A stretch of 64,000 nucleotides of DNA from Pseudolabrys taiwanensis (GCF_003367395.1 NZ_CP031417.1:558001-622000), one strand, 5' to 3'; shown: positions 15,812-24,032, counted from the first letter of the stretch. Translations and numbers: made by a program. The notes: generated by a model from the sequence alone, not told the origin.

Positions 15812-16924
15812 TCATTCGGCTTTTTGCGTTCCCGCCCGCACCTGCGGGCTAGGTGCGGGAATAGATGTTGCCGGATCGTTCGACAGCAGCAGGGCGGCCT
15901 CGATCGCCAAACGCTGCCGGTCAGCAGCCCTGGTGTACAGGGCGGGCATAGAGTCGTTGGTCCAGGCGAAAAGGGCGCGCAACTGCGCCGTGGTGGCGCC
16001 CCTGTGCACCGCCCGAATGGCGGCCAGCTTGCGCAGTCCGTGAGCCGAGCCCGGCACGCCCGCCTGGTCGCACGCGACACTGAACTCATTGCCGAACGAG
16101 TCCTTAGAGCCGAACGGCTGGCGGCGTTCGGTACAGATGAAGGTCAGGTCGCCGCAGGGACCTCCCTCCAGTATCTGCTCGAACTCGGGAGTGACCGGGA
16201 AGATCGCCGGAACGCTGCGCCGGCTTTTTTCGGTGTTGAGGATGCCGAGCTTGAGCTTGCGCCCGTCCGGCAGATCGACCGTCTTGATATGCTGGCGCCC
16301 GAACGTCACGGCGTCGCCGCGCCGCAGGCCGCTCGCCAGCAGAACCTCCATCCAGACGCGTTGACGGGTGCCGAGCGGCCACTTTTTGCGGTAGGCCTCG
16401 ACATGCTCTTCGGTCCAGGGAATGAATCCGTCGCCTTTCTTGCGCGGCGGGTTGGCGACGCCTTCGGTCGGATCGACCTTCACATGCTGCGCCTCAACCG
16501 CCCAGCGGAACAGGCCGCGCATGGCGTCGAGGAAATTCCGGGCCTGGGCCGGGGTTGAGGCGCGGCGCTCGCGTCCGGCAACGATGGTGGCCTTGGTGAT
16601 CTTGGCGAACGGCTTGTCACCCGCCGTTTCAAGGACATTCTTGAAGATGTTCTCGCGCTGGCGCCGCGTTGCCATCGACAACGCATGCCAGGCCGTTGTT
16701 TCGCGGTAGCGCGCGACGAGCCACGTCAGCGAGTTGGACGATGGACTGTCTTTGCGTGGGCGCGGGTTGCCGGTGATGGCGGCTTGATACTCGGCGTCGA
16801 ATTCGGCTGTACCGAAGTCGGCGCGGATGCGGATGCGCGGGCCTTTGCCGATGCGCACATACCAAACCCGCCTGCCGTGGCGGGTGGTTTCAAACTGCAG
16901 ATGCGGGGGGCGAGGGCGCGGCAT
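15812..16924 (-). CDS. int: tyrosine recombinase (integrase) of the tRNA-Gly element
   Basis: A 370-residue phage-type integrase that catalyses site-specific recombination between attP and the tRNA-Gly site. The arm-binding and core-binding domains (residues 1-160) precede the catalytic domain, in which the key residues are visible: Arg201 (ASGLRRGDAV), His295-x-x-Arg298 (AHGLRK), Trp321 in the place of the second His, and the nucleophile Tyr330 (ALYTRAADR). The stop is 22 bp from attL. It is the last gene of a run of closely spaced or overlapping minus-strand genes starting with the Rep gene, so its expression is probably tied to replication and excision. Confidence 0.92.
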   Translation of the reverse strand: MPRPRPPHLQFETTRHGRRVWYVRIGKGPRIRIRADFGTAEFDAEYQAAITGNPRPRKDSPSSNSLTWLVARYRETTAWHALSMATRRQRENIFKNVLETAGDKPFAKITKATIVAGRERRASTPAQARNFLDAMRGLFRWAVEAQHVKVDPTEGVANPPRKKGDGFIPWTEEHVEAYRKKWPLGTRQRVWMEVLLASGLRRGDAVTFGRQHIKTVDLPDGRKLKLGILNTEKSRRSVPAIFPVTPEFEQILEGGPCGDLTFICTERRQPFGSKDSFGNEFSVACDQAGVPGSAHGLRKLAAIRAVHRGATTAQLRALFAWTNDSMPALYTRAADRQRLAIEAALLLSNDPATSIPAPSPQVRAGTQKAE

Positions 16925-16930
16925 GTCTAC

Positions 16931-17122
16931 TCACAACACGATGGAGTCCTCAGGCGTTTCGGATTCTAAGCTCTCGTGATTCAGCGGTTCAAGTCGAATA
17001 ACCAGCGTGCCGTCAGGTCGCACTTCCACGGCGCTTGCGCCTTCCTGCTTGGCGGCGCGGATCACGCGCGCCACAGCGGCTTTGGTAGGGCGTGCACGGC
17101 TTCTGGGTGTGATGCCACTCAT
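16931..17122 (-). CDS. small integrase-associated protein (possible excisionase)
   Basis: A 63-residue basic protein (RPTKAAVARVIRAAKQEGASAVEVRPDGTLVIRLEP core). Small proteins with this helix-then-hairpin pattern often sit immediately upstream of tyrosine integrases in alphaproteobacterial islands; their function is unproven. The position between the transfer operon and int suggests a directionality factor, but no helix-turn-helix is obvious. A GTG at 17146 would add eight residues and overlap the small frame upstream; I chose the ATG at 17122. The stop is 6 bp before the int start. Confidence 0.6.
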   Translation of the reverse strand: MSGITPRSRARPTKAAVARVIRAAKQEGASAVEVRPDGTLVIRLEPLNHESLESETPEDSIVL

Positions 17123-17132
17123 GGCTGCTGAC

Positions 17133-17267
17133 TCACGCAATGCCACCGTGACGAGTCGTTTGGACTGCTGTTTCTACTGTATGGACGTAAATGGCCGCGC
17201 TGCGCGCGGCCCGCTTGAGGCGGGCCGTGCTCGCGCTGGCCGACGTCATCCTGATGAGCCATGTCAT
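17133..17267 (-). CDS. possible 44-aa small protein in the Rep-FtsK-Int operon
   Basis: A 44-residue basic frame that starts by an ATGA overlap with the stop of the FtsK-like gene and ends 10 bp before the ATG of the next gene. The overlap pattern is what one expects of a coupled operon gene, but the composition (MTWLIRMTSASASTARLKRAARSAAIYVHTVETA region) is not distinctive and two GC hairpins lie inside the frame (GGCCGCGC/GCGCGGCC near 17193-17210 and GGCCCGC/GCGGGCC near 17208-17226), which may instead be structural RNA or a terminator. Confidence 0.3.
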   Translation of the reverse strand: MTWLIRMTSASASTARLKRAARSAAIYVHTVETAVQTTRHGGIA

Positions 17268-17995
17268 GCGCGCGTCTCCTCCGCTTCCGGCGCGACATGC
17301 GGTTGCAGGTAGCGCGCTTCGCCGGTCAGGCCATCGCGCATGACGCACCAGCCGCGCCGTAGCGTGGCGGGATCAAGCCCCGGCTCGCGGCGCAGATCGT
17401 CGAGGGTGCCGAGCACCATCGCGGCGACGAGGTTGCTGGCGACCTTGAAACAGACGCGGGTGGGCAGATTGGCGCTGAACGCACTGTCCATGGCGTCGAC
17501 CGTCGGCTTCTGCGTTGCCGCTATGAGGATCAGACCGGCGCTGCGGCTGCCCGCCGCGAGGCGGTTGAGGGTGTCGAGGAGCTGCATGCGCGTGGCCTTG
17601 TCGGCGGCGCGCCACTGGATTTCCGAATACTCATCGATGACCAGGACCGTGCGCGGGCCGGACCAGCGGCGCTGGCGCTGCTTGCGCAGGTGCTGCTGGC
17701 GTTCTCGCACGGTATCGGCGAGTCGGCCGATGAGGATGGCGAGGTCTTCCAGCTCCCAGGCGATGGTCACGTTGGGGTGGTGCTCGAAGGCGTTGAACTC
17801 CACGCCTTCCTTGAGATCGACGAGGTGCACCGCGTCGATGTCGGGATGGCGCACCATCTGACTGATGAGCTGCAGGAGGAATACCGACTTGCCGAACCCG
17901 GTCGATCCGGCGACCAGCATGTGGGTGAACCGGCTAAGGGGTTGTTGCACCACTTCGCCGGTGAAGATGTCGGTGCCGAGGGTGATCGCGGTCAT
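17264..17995 (-). CDS. FtsK/SpoIIIE-type DNA translocase ATPase
   Basis: A 243-residue ATPase core of the FtsK/SpoIIIE/HerA group: Walker A AGSTGFGKS (29-37), Walker B VLVIDEYSE (117-125), a sensor-like LILIAATQKPTVDAM and an Arg-containing FKVASNLVAAMVLG block. It lacks membrane helices and the gamma DNA-orienting domain, so it is much shorter than chromosomal FtsK. In actinomycete AICEs one FtsK-type protein (TraB) moves double-stranded DNA between cells; in filamentous phages a related ATPase drives morphogenesis. The ATG at 17995 overlaps the upstream stop by ATGA; an upstream in-frame extension overlaps the preceding gene and is not supported. Confidence 0.85.
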   Translation of the reverse strand: MTAITLGTDIFTGEVVQQPLSRFTHMLVAGSTGFGKSVFLLQLISQMVRHPDIDAVHLVDLKEGVEFNAFEHHPNVTIAWELEDLAILIGRLADTVRERQQHLRKQRQRRWSGPRTVLVIDEYSEIQWRAADKATRMQLLDTLNRLAAGSRSAGLILIAATQKPTVDAMDSAFSANLPTRVCFKVASNLVAAMVLGTLDDLRREPGLDPATLRRGWCVMRDGLTGEARYLQPHVAPEAEETRA

Positions 17996-18549
17996 GGCTT
18001 CACGCCCGCGTTGATGAGCGGAATGCAGTCGGGCAGTGCGACGGGCGCGCGGGGCGCGGGCGGGATCGGGCCGGGGGGCGCGATCTGTGCGGGCGCGGGG
18101 CGCACCACCACGGCACCGGGTGCGGCGCCGACCGAGGCGCCGGTGGCGATGGCGACGGGGCCCTGCCACAGCTCTTCAAGCTGTTCGCGGTGGCGCTCGA
18201 ACTGGTGCGTGCTGAGCGGCGAGTCCAGTCCGGCGCGGTAGCAGACGATCCCGTTGGAGAAGTCGCACCAGCGCAGCTCGGGATAGACCACCTCGCCGTC
18301 GATGCCGGTGATGCGGCACCAGGGGCCGACGAGGGCCTGATACATTTTACGGTTCGCGCCGCTCAGCAGCAGCGCGTGCTGATTGGCGCGATGGGCGAAG
18401 ATGATGCGCAGGAGCGCGGAGGCCTTGTCCCTGTCGGCCAGAGACCAGGTATGGCTGCGCTCGGTGCACTCGAAGAGGGCGGTGCGTTCGCACAGGCCTC
18501 TGTCATCTATCTTGAAGGGGGCGAAGTTGAGGGGCTGGAGCGCGGACAT
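17992..18549 (-). CDS. hypothetical protein of the Rep-FtsK operon
   Basis: A 185-residue protein with no recognised domain. Residues 1-130 look globular with several Trp/Cys residues (ERTALFECTERSHTWSLADRD, GPWCRITGIDGEVVYPELRWCDFSNGIVCYRAG). The last 50 residues are a Pro/Ala-rich tail (PAPAQIAPPGPIPPAPRAP), which could be a flexible tether or surface linker. The gene overlaps the FtsK-like start by 4 bp and begins 2 bp after the preceding stop, so it is part of one coupled operon. It may be a transfer, capsid-like or exclusion protein; sequence alone does not decide. Confidence 0.6.
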   Translation of the reverse strand: MSALQPLNFAPFKIDDRGLCERTALFECTERSHTWSLADRDKASALLRIIFAHRANQHALLLSGANRKMYQALVGPWCRITGIDGEVVYPELRWCDFSNGIVCYRAGLDSPLSTHQFERHREQLEELWQGPVAIATGASVGAAPGAVVVRPAPAQIAPPGPIPPAPRAPVALPDCIPLINAGVKP

Positions 18550-18551
18550 GG

Positions 18552-18872
18552 TCAGCTCCGCATCCAGTCGTAGAAATGCTGTGTGGGGTTGGCGAGCTGG
18601 CGCTGGCGCGCGACCGTGAGCGCATGCTGGCGCGCGGCTTCCTCGCGGCGTGCCGCCGCTTCCCGTTGACGCTGGCGGTAGTCCTCCGCGCGTGCTTGAT
18701 CGAGGGCGGCGCTGCGGCGGCGCGCCTCTTCGCGCTCCCGCTTGCTCCGGAGTTGCGCCTGTGCGCGTTCGGCGGCGGCTTCCCGTTCAAGTCGCTCTGC
18801 GACATGCGTAAGCCACCGGTACATGAGGACCAGGGCCACTACGCCGACGATCAGCCATTGATACCAGTGCAT
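18552..18872 (-). CDS. membrane-anchored coiled-coil protein
   Basis: A 106-residue protein: an N-terminal membrane helix (WYQWLIVGVVALVLMYRWL, residues 3-21) followed by about 70 residues of highly charged Ala/Arg/Glu coiled coil (RLEREAAAERAQAQLRSKREREEARRR and on) and a short tail NPTQHFYDWMRS. The topology suggests a cytoplasmic or periplasmic stalk fixed in the inner membrane. In this operon it could anchor the soluble FtsK-type ATPase, which lacks its own membrane segment; that is inference. It ends 2 bp before the next start. Confidence 0.6.
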   Translation of the reverse strand: MHWYQWLIVGVVALVLMYRWLTHVAERLEREAAAERAQAQLRSKREREEARRRSAALDQARAEDYRQRQREAAARREEAARQHALTVARQRQLANPTQHFYDWMRS

Positions 18873-18927
18873 GGGGTTGCCCGGCTTGCGGAGAAGTCCC
18901 GGCGCGCGGTGGCGCGCCGGGCAGCGG

Positions 18928-19233
18928 TTACTGGGCCTTGGCCGAGGCACGTGGTGCCGCGTTGGCCACCGGAGCGCTTTCGGCCCGGTAGTAGATCTTC
19001 TTGTCCCTGGCGGTGATGCGCACCGGCATCTCGACGGCCTGGCCGACCTTGTAGGCCGAACCGTCGTCGCCTTCCGGCAAACCGATCTCGAAGAATCTCA
19101 CCGAGTCATCGCCCTGCTTCTCGGATCTCTCCAGGAATTGCAGTGATGCGATCTTTGTGAGCGGGCCACCCGGCACTTTTGCCCATTCGATGACGCGAAT
19201 GCCGGTAATCGTCCCTCTCCAGTAGGGAGGCAT
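18928..19233 (-). CDS. small beta-rich protein, candidate ssDNA-binding protein
   Basis: A 101-residue protein starting MPPYWRGTITGIRVIEW and containing alternating hydrophobic strands (ASLQFLERSE, SVRFFEIGLP, YKVGQAVEMPVRITARDKKIYYRAE), with an Ala-rich tail. The length, strand pattern and place next to a rolling-circle Rep resemble the single-strand-binding proteins of filamentous phages (G5P-like OB folds) or small plasmid ssb proteins. The assignment rests on pattern and position only. It begins 50 bp after the Rep stop. Confidence 0.5.
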   Translation of the reverse strand: MPPYWRGTITGIRVIEWAKVPGGPLTKIASLQFLERSEKQGDDSVRFFEIGLPEGDDGSAYKVGQAVEMPVRITARDKKIYYRAESAPVANAAPRASAKAQ

Positions 19234-19282
19234 AGGAATCTCCGTGTTATGATGTTGGGGCTTTGCTTACGTGGCGTTGGGA

Positions 19283-20335
19283 TCACGGCGGCATCGCTTG
19301 CTCCTCCTGTGGGCTGGACCAGATCGCGCGCGGCACGAGGACGTAGTCGGCGTGTCCGCCGTGCCAGCGGTAGAACTCGCGGCCGAGATAGACCGCGTTG
19401 TAGGGGATGGAATCGGTGAGGTCGGCGTCGTCGGCCTCGGGATCGGCGAGGTTGAGCTGCTTGGCGAGATCGCGCAGCGCCTTCGACATGCCGACGAGGC
19501 GACGGCCGTGCAGGGCGTCGTAAAGGGTGGTGAGGACCAGCGGGTCGACCGGGTAGGGCTGGCCGTCGTCGTCGAACTGCACCAGGTCGCTGGGCTTGGT
19601 GCAGTATTTGGTGACCTCTAAGAGGCTCTTGCGGCCGACTTCGTCGAGCGGGCCGCCGCCGACGCCCTGGAGGGCGCGGATGTCCACGACGGGGTCGTAG
19701 TCGAGGCGCGCGAACTTGCGCCACAGCTCGGCCCATTCCTCTTGGGTGATGTAGCCATTGGTCGAGCGTCGGAAGTAGCCCGGCGGCACGATGAGCAGCA
19801 CATGCAGGTGCGGGTGCCAGAGACCGGTCTCGTCGTCGCGCGTGACCTCCAGGGTTCGGTACCAGGCCAGCACCGCGCCCTTGAACCGGCGGCAGCGGGC
19901 GAGGCGGCGAAGCGACGCCATTAGACGGTCGATGGCATCGAGCAGTTCGCTGTGGCTCACGGACCTGATGGTCAGCGTGAGCAGGATGGCCTGGTCGCGC
20001 GGGCGCTTGGCGAGCCAGGCCCTGAGCAACTGCCAGAGGTTCAGGTGGCGTTTGCGGGCGCGGGCGCGTTCGCAAAGAAAACAAAGACGGATGCGGCACC
20101 AACTGCAGCGCACCAGCTTGCGCGTGATCTCCTCGTCGTCGCCGACGCGGTAGCACGCGAACTCCAGGATGGAGCCGCACTCGCGCATCCTGAGCGCGAT
20201 CCTGGTGTAGTCGCCGCCCTGGTTCTCGAATGCGTCGGCAATCGCGAGCGAGGCACGCTTGGCCAGGCGCGGCAGGTAGCGGCGCTCGTCGAAGAGATCG
20301 TCGAGCGGTTGTCCTTCCGCTTCCGCGCCGGACAT
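19283..20335 (-). CDS. rolling-circle replication initiator (HUH endonuclease, Rep)
   Basis: A 350-residue protein with a zinc-ribbon-like CSWCRIRLCFLC block (Cys77, 80, 85, 88), a strand motif AILLTLTIRSV (motif 1, residues 116-126), the metal-binding HUH motif HPHLHVLL (174-181) and a candidate nicking tyrosine in EVTKYCTK (Tyr244). This order fits plasmid Rep_1/RepSA-like initiators, which nick the double-strand origin and start rolling-circle replication. It opens the operon that ends with the integrase, the same order (rep, then transfer ATPase or xis, then int) as in pSAM2-type integrative elements. A double-strand origin is expected near the gene; I could not identify it. Confidence 0.8.
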   Translation of the reverse strand: MSGAEAEGQPLDDLFDERRYLPRLAKRASLAIADAFENQGGDYTRIALRMRECGSILEFACYRVGDDEEITRKLVRCSWCRIRLCFLCERARARKRHLNLWQLLRAWLAKRPRDQAILLTLTIRSVSHSELLDAIDRLMASLRRLARCRRFKGAVLAWYRTLEVTRDDETGLWHPHLHVLLIVPPGYFRRSTNGYITQEEWAELWRKFARLDYDPVVDIRALQGVGGGPLDEVGRKSLLEVTKYCTKPSDLVQFDDDGQPYPVDPLVLTTLYDALHGRRLVGMSKALRDLAKQLNLADPEADDADLTDSIPYNAVYLGREFYRWHGGHADYVLVPRAIWSSPQEEQAMPP

Positions 20336-20359
20336 GGCGATGACCTAGAGGCTCGGGGT

Positions 20360-20560
20360 CTAGCGACATTCGCCAGAGCACCCGCCACCAAAATTGCCGA
20401 AGCTGGCCCACTCCGGCTCCATGGAGCCCGCGATGTCGGCGAGGTCCTTTAGGGACATCTTGGCGATGTCCTCTGAAGTGAGGTCTTCGGGTTTTGGTTT
20501 TGGCCGCGCGCTGATTTCTGCGGGGCTTTCGGACCGGATCAGCGCATCACGTACTGTCAT
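20360..20560 (-). CDS. hypothetical small protein
   Basis: A 66-residue acidic protein (SAEISARPKPKPEDLTSEDIAKMSLKDLADIAGSMEPEW core) ending in a Gly/Cys tail (GGGCSGECR). A strong AGGAGGG lies eight bases before the ATG, which supports real expression. It is 24 bp ahead of the Rep gene and is the first gene of that operon. Function unknown; a regulator of Rep or an anchor is possible. Confidence 0.55.
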   Translation of the reverse strand: MTVRDALIRSESPAEISARPKPKPEDLTSEDIAKMSLKDLADIAGSMEPEWASFGNFGGGCSGECR

Positions 20561-20798
20561 CGCTTTGCCCTCCTGATCGACGAACCGTTCGTCGGAGGGC
20601 TTCTTAGTTAGCGCATCACCGGCTGCTTCGGGAAAGCAACCTGTCGGAGTTGTGACCGGGCAGTTGGGCCGGAATCTTCGACAGCTTCGTTATTGATTTT
20701 CTCGATCTCAATAATCTCAAGCGGATGCAAGTGCCGTGCCGGGCTTGATAAATAGGAACAATATCCCATCATGAATCCACCACTCCATGGGGGATATC

Positions 20799-21350
20799 AT
20801 GAAGCGTTTACCCGTACCCGAGGGCTCTCTGCTCGCGCCCTCGCGCGAAAACTATAAGCTGGCCTACCGCGCCTTCCGCATCGAAAGGCGCAGTTACTTC
20901 CAAAATCCCCGGTTCGATCCAAAGCGCCGGGTTCTCAGTTGCTGCGAGCCGAGACTGACGGAGGCTATCCAATACGCGTCCACCACCTGCGGCTGGAAAC
21001 GCCAACAAATGTTGGTCGAATCCTGCCAACCGAATCTCTACGGCAAGATACGCGGCCTTGTTTGGCCTTATCTCACGGCGGTTCGTCGGGATGTGGACTT
21101 TGACTACACCGGAATGGTGGTTATTGCTCAAACGCAGGGACGGAGAGTCGAGACTGAACGGCGCTCTTATAAATTCCTCAATCGGCTCGGCCTTCGGGGA
21201 TTTCTCAATGCCTATTCCGGATATCTAACCGCGATCTCGGTGGCATCGACTACTCCTGAACGCGGTAGCCGAATGGGCGTTGAGCGGAGAGCAAGGCGTT
21301 CACTGCTATCGTGGATGCAAGCCGACAAGAGGCGGGAGAAGAGTCGGTGA
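20799..21350 (+). CDS. hypothetical protein
   Basis: A 183-residue strongly basic protein with many Arg/Tyr residues (ENYKLAYRAFRIERRSYFQNPRFDPKRR, GWKRQQMLVESCQPNLYGKIRGLVWPYL, YKFLNRLGLRGFLNAYSGYLTAISVA). No family is recognised. The charge suggests nucleic-acid binding. GGGGGAT precedes the ATG at 20799; an ATG at 20787 lies inside that ribosome site. It is divergent from the Rep operon and convergent with the 21379 gene across a hairpin. Confidence 0.5.
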   Translation: MKRLPVPEGSLLAPSRENYKLAYRAFRIERRSYFQNPRFDPKRRVLSCCEPRLTEAIQYASTTCGWKRQQMLVESCQPNLYGKIRGLVWPYLTAVRRDVDFDYTGMVVIAQTQGRRVETERRSYKFLNRLGLRGFLNAYSGYLTAISVASTTPERGSRMGVERRARRSLLSWMQADKRREKSR

Positions 21351-21358
21351 GAACGAAC

Positions 21359-21382
21359 ATGAAGCCCCTTCGGGGGCTTCAT
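21359..21382. terminator. hairpin between convergent genes
   Basis: ATGAAGCCCC, loop TTC, GGGGGCTTCAT: a perfect stem of ten to eleven pairs, followed by a T-rich GCCATTCTTTCC on the plus strand. It overlaps the last codons of the minus-strand gene. Confidence 0.6.
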
Positions 21383-22767
21383 GCCATTCTTTCCTCCTTA
21401 TAGGCGGCGGCTTCCTCGGCGAAGGAGTACGCGCCGACCCTCTCGAAAAGCTCGTACGCATAATCCAAGTCCCGATGGGCCGCTTGGCCGTTCCCAACCG
21501 CTTTCCAAATGCGGCCCTGTAGCTGGTAAACCTCCGCGATAGCGGGGTCCGAAATGCTATGTGCGCCTTGCTTCTTCAAACACGCGAGAACGCAGTCCAT
21601 CGCTCCGTCCAGGTCGCCTTCATAGAGCAGAATTATTCCGCGCACCGTCTCGGCTCTAATCCAGCGCTCGTGATTGCCGATCTTCTCCGCTAGGTCGCGG
21701 CTATTGAGGGTCCAGTAGAGCAAAGACCTCCCGTCAATTGTCGGCAGCTCGCGCCTATTAAGCCAGTTCAGCTTCCACAGGCCTTCATTCGAAGCGCTTG
21801 AGCCGAGAGTCGCCTTCATTGAATCCCGGCTGATGAGCCGATGGTCTGAAGTCCTGTTTGCGACCACCAATGAGCGCTCGGAAAGACTGTGGCTGTAGGA
21901 ACCCGATTGACGCGATAAAATCTTGGCCTTGAAACAAAGGGCGCGGCTGTACGCGATATCGAAAAACGGTTCGCCGGGATAATCCAGCTCTAAAGCATGC
22001 AGAAAGTCGATAAAGAAATTCAGGAGGACCACTTGCTCCGTTTGGTTTGCGGCATAGGCGCCTTCGAAGGCGGCGATACCTATGGAAAGAAAATGGTCGC
22101 TGTCCGAGGCCCCAATGGATGACTTGTTGCTGTCTAACCCGATTATGATTGCAAAAGCATTTTTTATCGCTGCCGCGAACTCATTGTTCAGGCGGGGGCG
22201 GACTATAGCCTCATTTACAAACTTCTCCACATTGCCAAGCTCGCTGAGATCGGCGAGGCGCCACGCATCAGTATTTGAATCCCCGCGCAAGAGATTCCGA
22301 AAATGCTTGCCCGCTTTTTTGAGCGATAACTCTCCGTCTCCGCGACCATCGAAATATTTCATCTCGCCTACCAGGTCGGTTTCGGCGATCTTCCACAACT
22401 CCCCAACTTCTCGATCACTTAGAACGGCACTTTCTGACGTGCGCAACGATCTGGCCAAGCTACGCCGCTGTGAGTCGATGATATCCTGGAATGCTTTCAG
22501 CTGACTCTTGGAGAGAATGCCTTTGGCCGCGAAAGTGGGGCGAGCATTATCTAGGCTGCCAAAGAACTTATGGAACGGCTCATAGATTGAATGGCCGTCG
22601 TGTCCAACGCGCAAGAGTTTGCTTGCCGTCACCTGACTACCAAGCTTGCGGAAGCGCGCCAAGATGTCCCTAGCTACCGCAAAGAATCGGAATCGACCGC
22701 TTTGAAAGCGTTCGCCTAAGGCCTCGATCATTTCGGTCGTGGTCGGATCAGTCGAGCTTGCTGGCAT
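21379..22767 (-). CDS. large hypothetical protein with TPR-like C-terminal half
   Basis: About 462 residues, no family recognised. The C-terminal 250 residues look like helical repeats (LLNFFIDFLHALELDYPGEPFFDIAYSRALCFKAKIL, ETVRGIILLYEGDLDGAMDCVLACLKKQG, AEVYQLQGRIWKAVGNGQAAHRDLDYAYELFERVG), a TPR-like solenoid. The N-terminal half is helical and polar. Base composition is lower in GC than the neighbours, which fits horizontally acquired cargo. The start is uncertain: the frame is open to 22980 and ATGs at 22767 and 22731 are possible, none with a good ribosome site. It could be a defence or regulatory protein; nothing in the sequence decides. Confidence 0.5.
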   Translation of the reverse strand: MPASSTDPTTTEMIEALGERFQSGRFRFFAVARDILARFRKLGSQVTASKLLRVGHDGHSIYEPFHKFFGSLDNARPTFAAKGILSKSQLKAFQDIIDSQRRSLARSLRTSESAVLSDREVGELWKIAETDLVGEMKYFDGRGDGELSLKKAGKHFRNLLRGDSNTDAWRLADLSELGNVEKFVNEAIVRPRLNNEFAAAIKNAFAIIIGLDSNKSSIGASDSDHFLSIGIAAFEGAYAANQTEQVVLLNFFIDFLHALELDYPGEPFFDIAYSRALCFKAKILSRQSGSYSHSLSERSLVVANRTSDHRLISRDSMKATLGSSASNEGLWKLNWLNRRELPTIDGRSLLYWTLNSRDLAEKIGNHERWIRAETVRGIILLYEGDLDGAMDCVLACLKKQGAHSISDPAIAEVYQLQGRIWKAVGNGQAAHRDLDYAYELFERVGAYSFAEEAAAYKEERMA

Positions 22768-23107
22768 AGCCGCACCAAACGTTTCCGCCCTAAGGTTATC
22801 AGCTCTCGGCTCAATCGCCAGATCTTGGCTGACCAGCAGGGGGATCGTAGTCCCAACAACAAAACGCGTTTTAAACGGCTTGGAAGCGGTTCTATGGGCC
22901 TCCCGTTGCCCGGCCAATTCCCTCACGGCCGTCATGGGTCGGTGAGTTAGGCCCGCAGCGCGTGCCCGCAAGGCATCCAACCGTCTCCCGTGAACGGGTC
23001 CCTCGGTCGGACCCTCCGTTGCGTGCCCGCTCAGTTCTGCCGTGCCTGAGAACTCCCGCGACCGGCCGAGATGGGCTTGGCCGGAGAAACCAACGGGAGA
23101 ACCTCAA
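22768..23107. other. divergent intergenic region with hairpin
   Basis: No convincing gene. It lies between the minus-strand gene above and the plus-strand gene at 23108 and should hold both promoters. GGGTCC/GGACCC (22996-23001 and 23009-23014) forms a hairpin inside it. Part of it may instead encode the N-terminus of the 21379 gene, whose frame stays open to 22980. Confidence 0.4.
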
Positions 23108-23302
23108 ATGAACCGCAAACAATCCAAGCCGTACGCTGTGTACGTTGTCGAGGGAGAGGGCGATAGCGCCTACTGGACCCGCATCGGCAGTGCCTTCCAG
23201 CATGAAGACGGGGCCGGATTTAACATCGTGCTCACCGCCGTGCCGCTGAACGGCCGACTGGTGGTCCGCAAGCCGAAGGCCGACAAGGAGGCGGGGCAAT
23301 GA
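23108..23302 (+). CDS. small mobile-element protein, paralogue of the gene at 46465
   Basis: A 64-residue protein: YAVYVVEGEGDSAYWTRIG, then HEDGAGFNIVLTAVPLNGRLVVRKPK. A second gene with the same pattern lies at 46465-46683 near the other end of the island (FVVDGDGDDAFWSKIG, HEDGKGYNVQL, GRIVLRTPK). Both have a GGAGAACC leader. The strand-turn-strand pattern resembles small single-domain proteins found on rhizobial plasmids and islands; the function is unknown. Its stop overlaps the methyltransferase start by ATGA, so the two are translationally coupled. Confidence 0.65.
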   Translation: MNRKQSKPYAVYVVEGEGDSAYWTRIGSAFQHEDGAGFNIVLTAVPLNGRLVVRKPKADKEAGQ

Positions 23303-23964
23303 GCCCCGTTTCCTTCGCGCACCCGCGCAACGAGGTCATCGAAGGTGACTGCGTTGAGGTGATGCGCCGGATGGAGTCCGCCTCGGTGGACTTCATCCTT
23401 ACTGATCCGCCGTATGTCTGCCGCTATCGCTCGCGTGACGGCCAGACCATCCGCAACGATGACAATGCCGACTGGCTTGAGCCAGCCTTCGCGGCAATGT
23501 ACCGCGTGCTGAAGCCGGGCTCGCTGGCGTTGAGCTTCTACGGCTGGACCGTCGCCGACAAGTTCATTGCTGCGTGGCGGGCGGCGGGCTTCCGCATTGT
23601 CGGGCACGTGGTGTTCCGCAAACGCTATGCGTCCTCGGTGCGGTTCCTGCGCTACGAGCATGAGTGCGCGTATCTTCTCGCCAAGGGCCATGCCGAGCTG
23701 CCTGGGAACGCGCCCTCTGATGTGGTCGACTGGGTTTACACCGGCAACCGTCTGCATCCCACGCAGAAGTCGGCGGCGATGCTGAAGCCTCTCATCGAGG
23801 CTTTCTGCGCGCCCGGTGGCGTGGTGCTCGACCCGTTCTGCGGGTCGGGGTCCACGCTCGTCGCGGCGCGCGAGCTTGGGCGCGGGTATGTCGGCGTTGA
23901 GCTTGACCGCGAGCACCACCACACGGCGTGCATGCGCGTGAGCACATTCGTGGACGCAGCCTGA
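23299..23964 (+). CDS. orphan DNA methyltransferase (N6-adenine/N4-cytosine, beta class)
   Basis: A 221-residue SAM-dependent DNA methyltransferase. The catalytic motif IV DPPY (36-39) comes before the SAM-binding motif I DPFCGSGST (178-186), the order of the beta class (like CcrM or many phage Dam-like enzymes). The target-recognition region between them is short. No restriction endonuclease is adjacent, so it is probably an orphan that protects the element or sets an epigenetic mark. It starts with an ATGA overlap on the preceding small gene. The target sequence cannot be read from the protein. Confidence 0.88.
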   Translation: MSPVSFAHPRNEVIEGDCVEVMRRMESASVDFILTDPPYVCRYRSRDGQTIRNDDNADWLEPAFAAMYRVLKPGSLALSFYGWTVADKFIAAWRAAGFRIVGHVVFRKRYASSVRFLRYEHECAYLLAKGHAELPGNAPSDVVDWVYTGNRLHPTQKSAAMLKPLIEAFCAPGGVVLDPFCGSGSTLVAARELGRGYVGVELDREHHHTACMRVSTFVDAA

Positions 23965-24032
23965 AAGACTGCGTCTTTGCGGGCTAGCTTTCTCCTCGCA
24001 CAAACGACATCTTTATGACGTGGCGACGGCCA

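Noticed and set aside
19098..20411. 437-codon minus-strand frame overlapping Rep
   Set aside because: Out-of-frame shadow; the Rep frame carries the HUH motif and zinc-ribbon cysteines.
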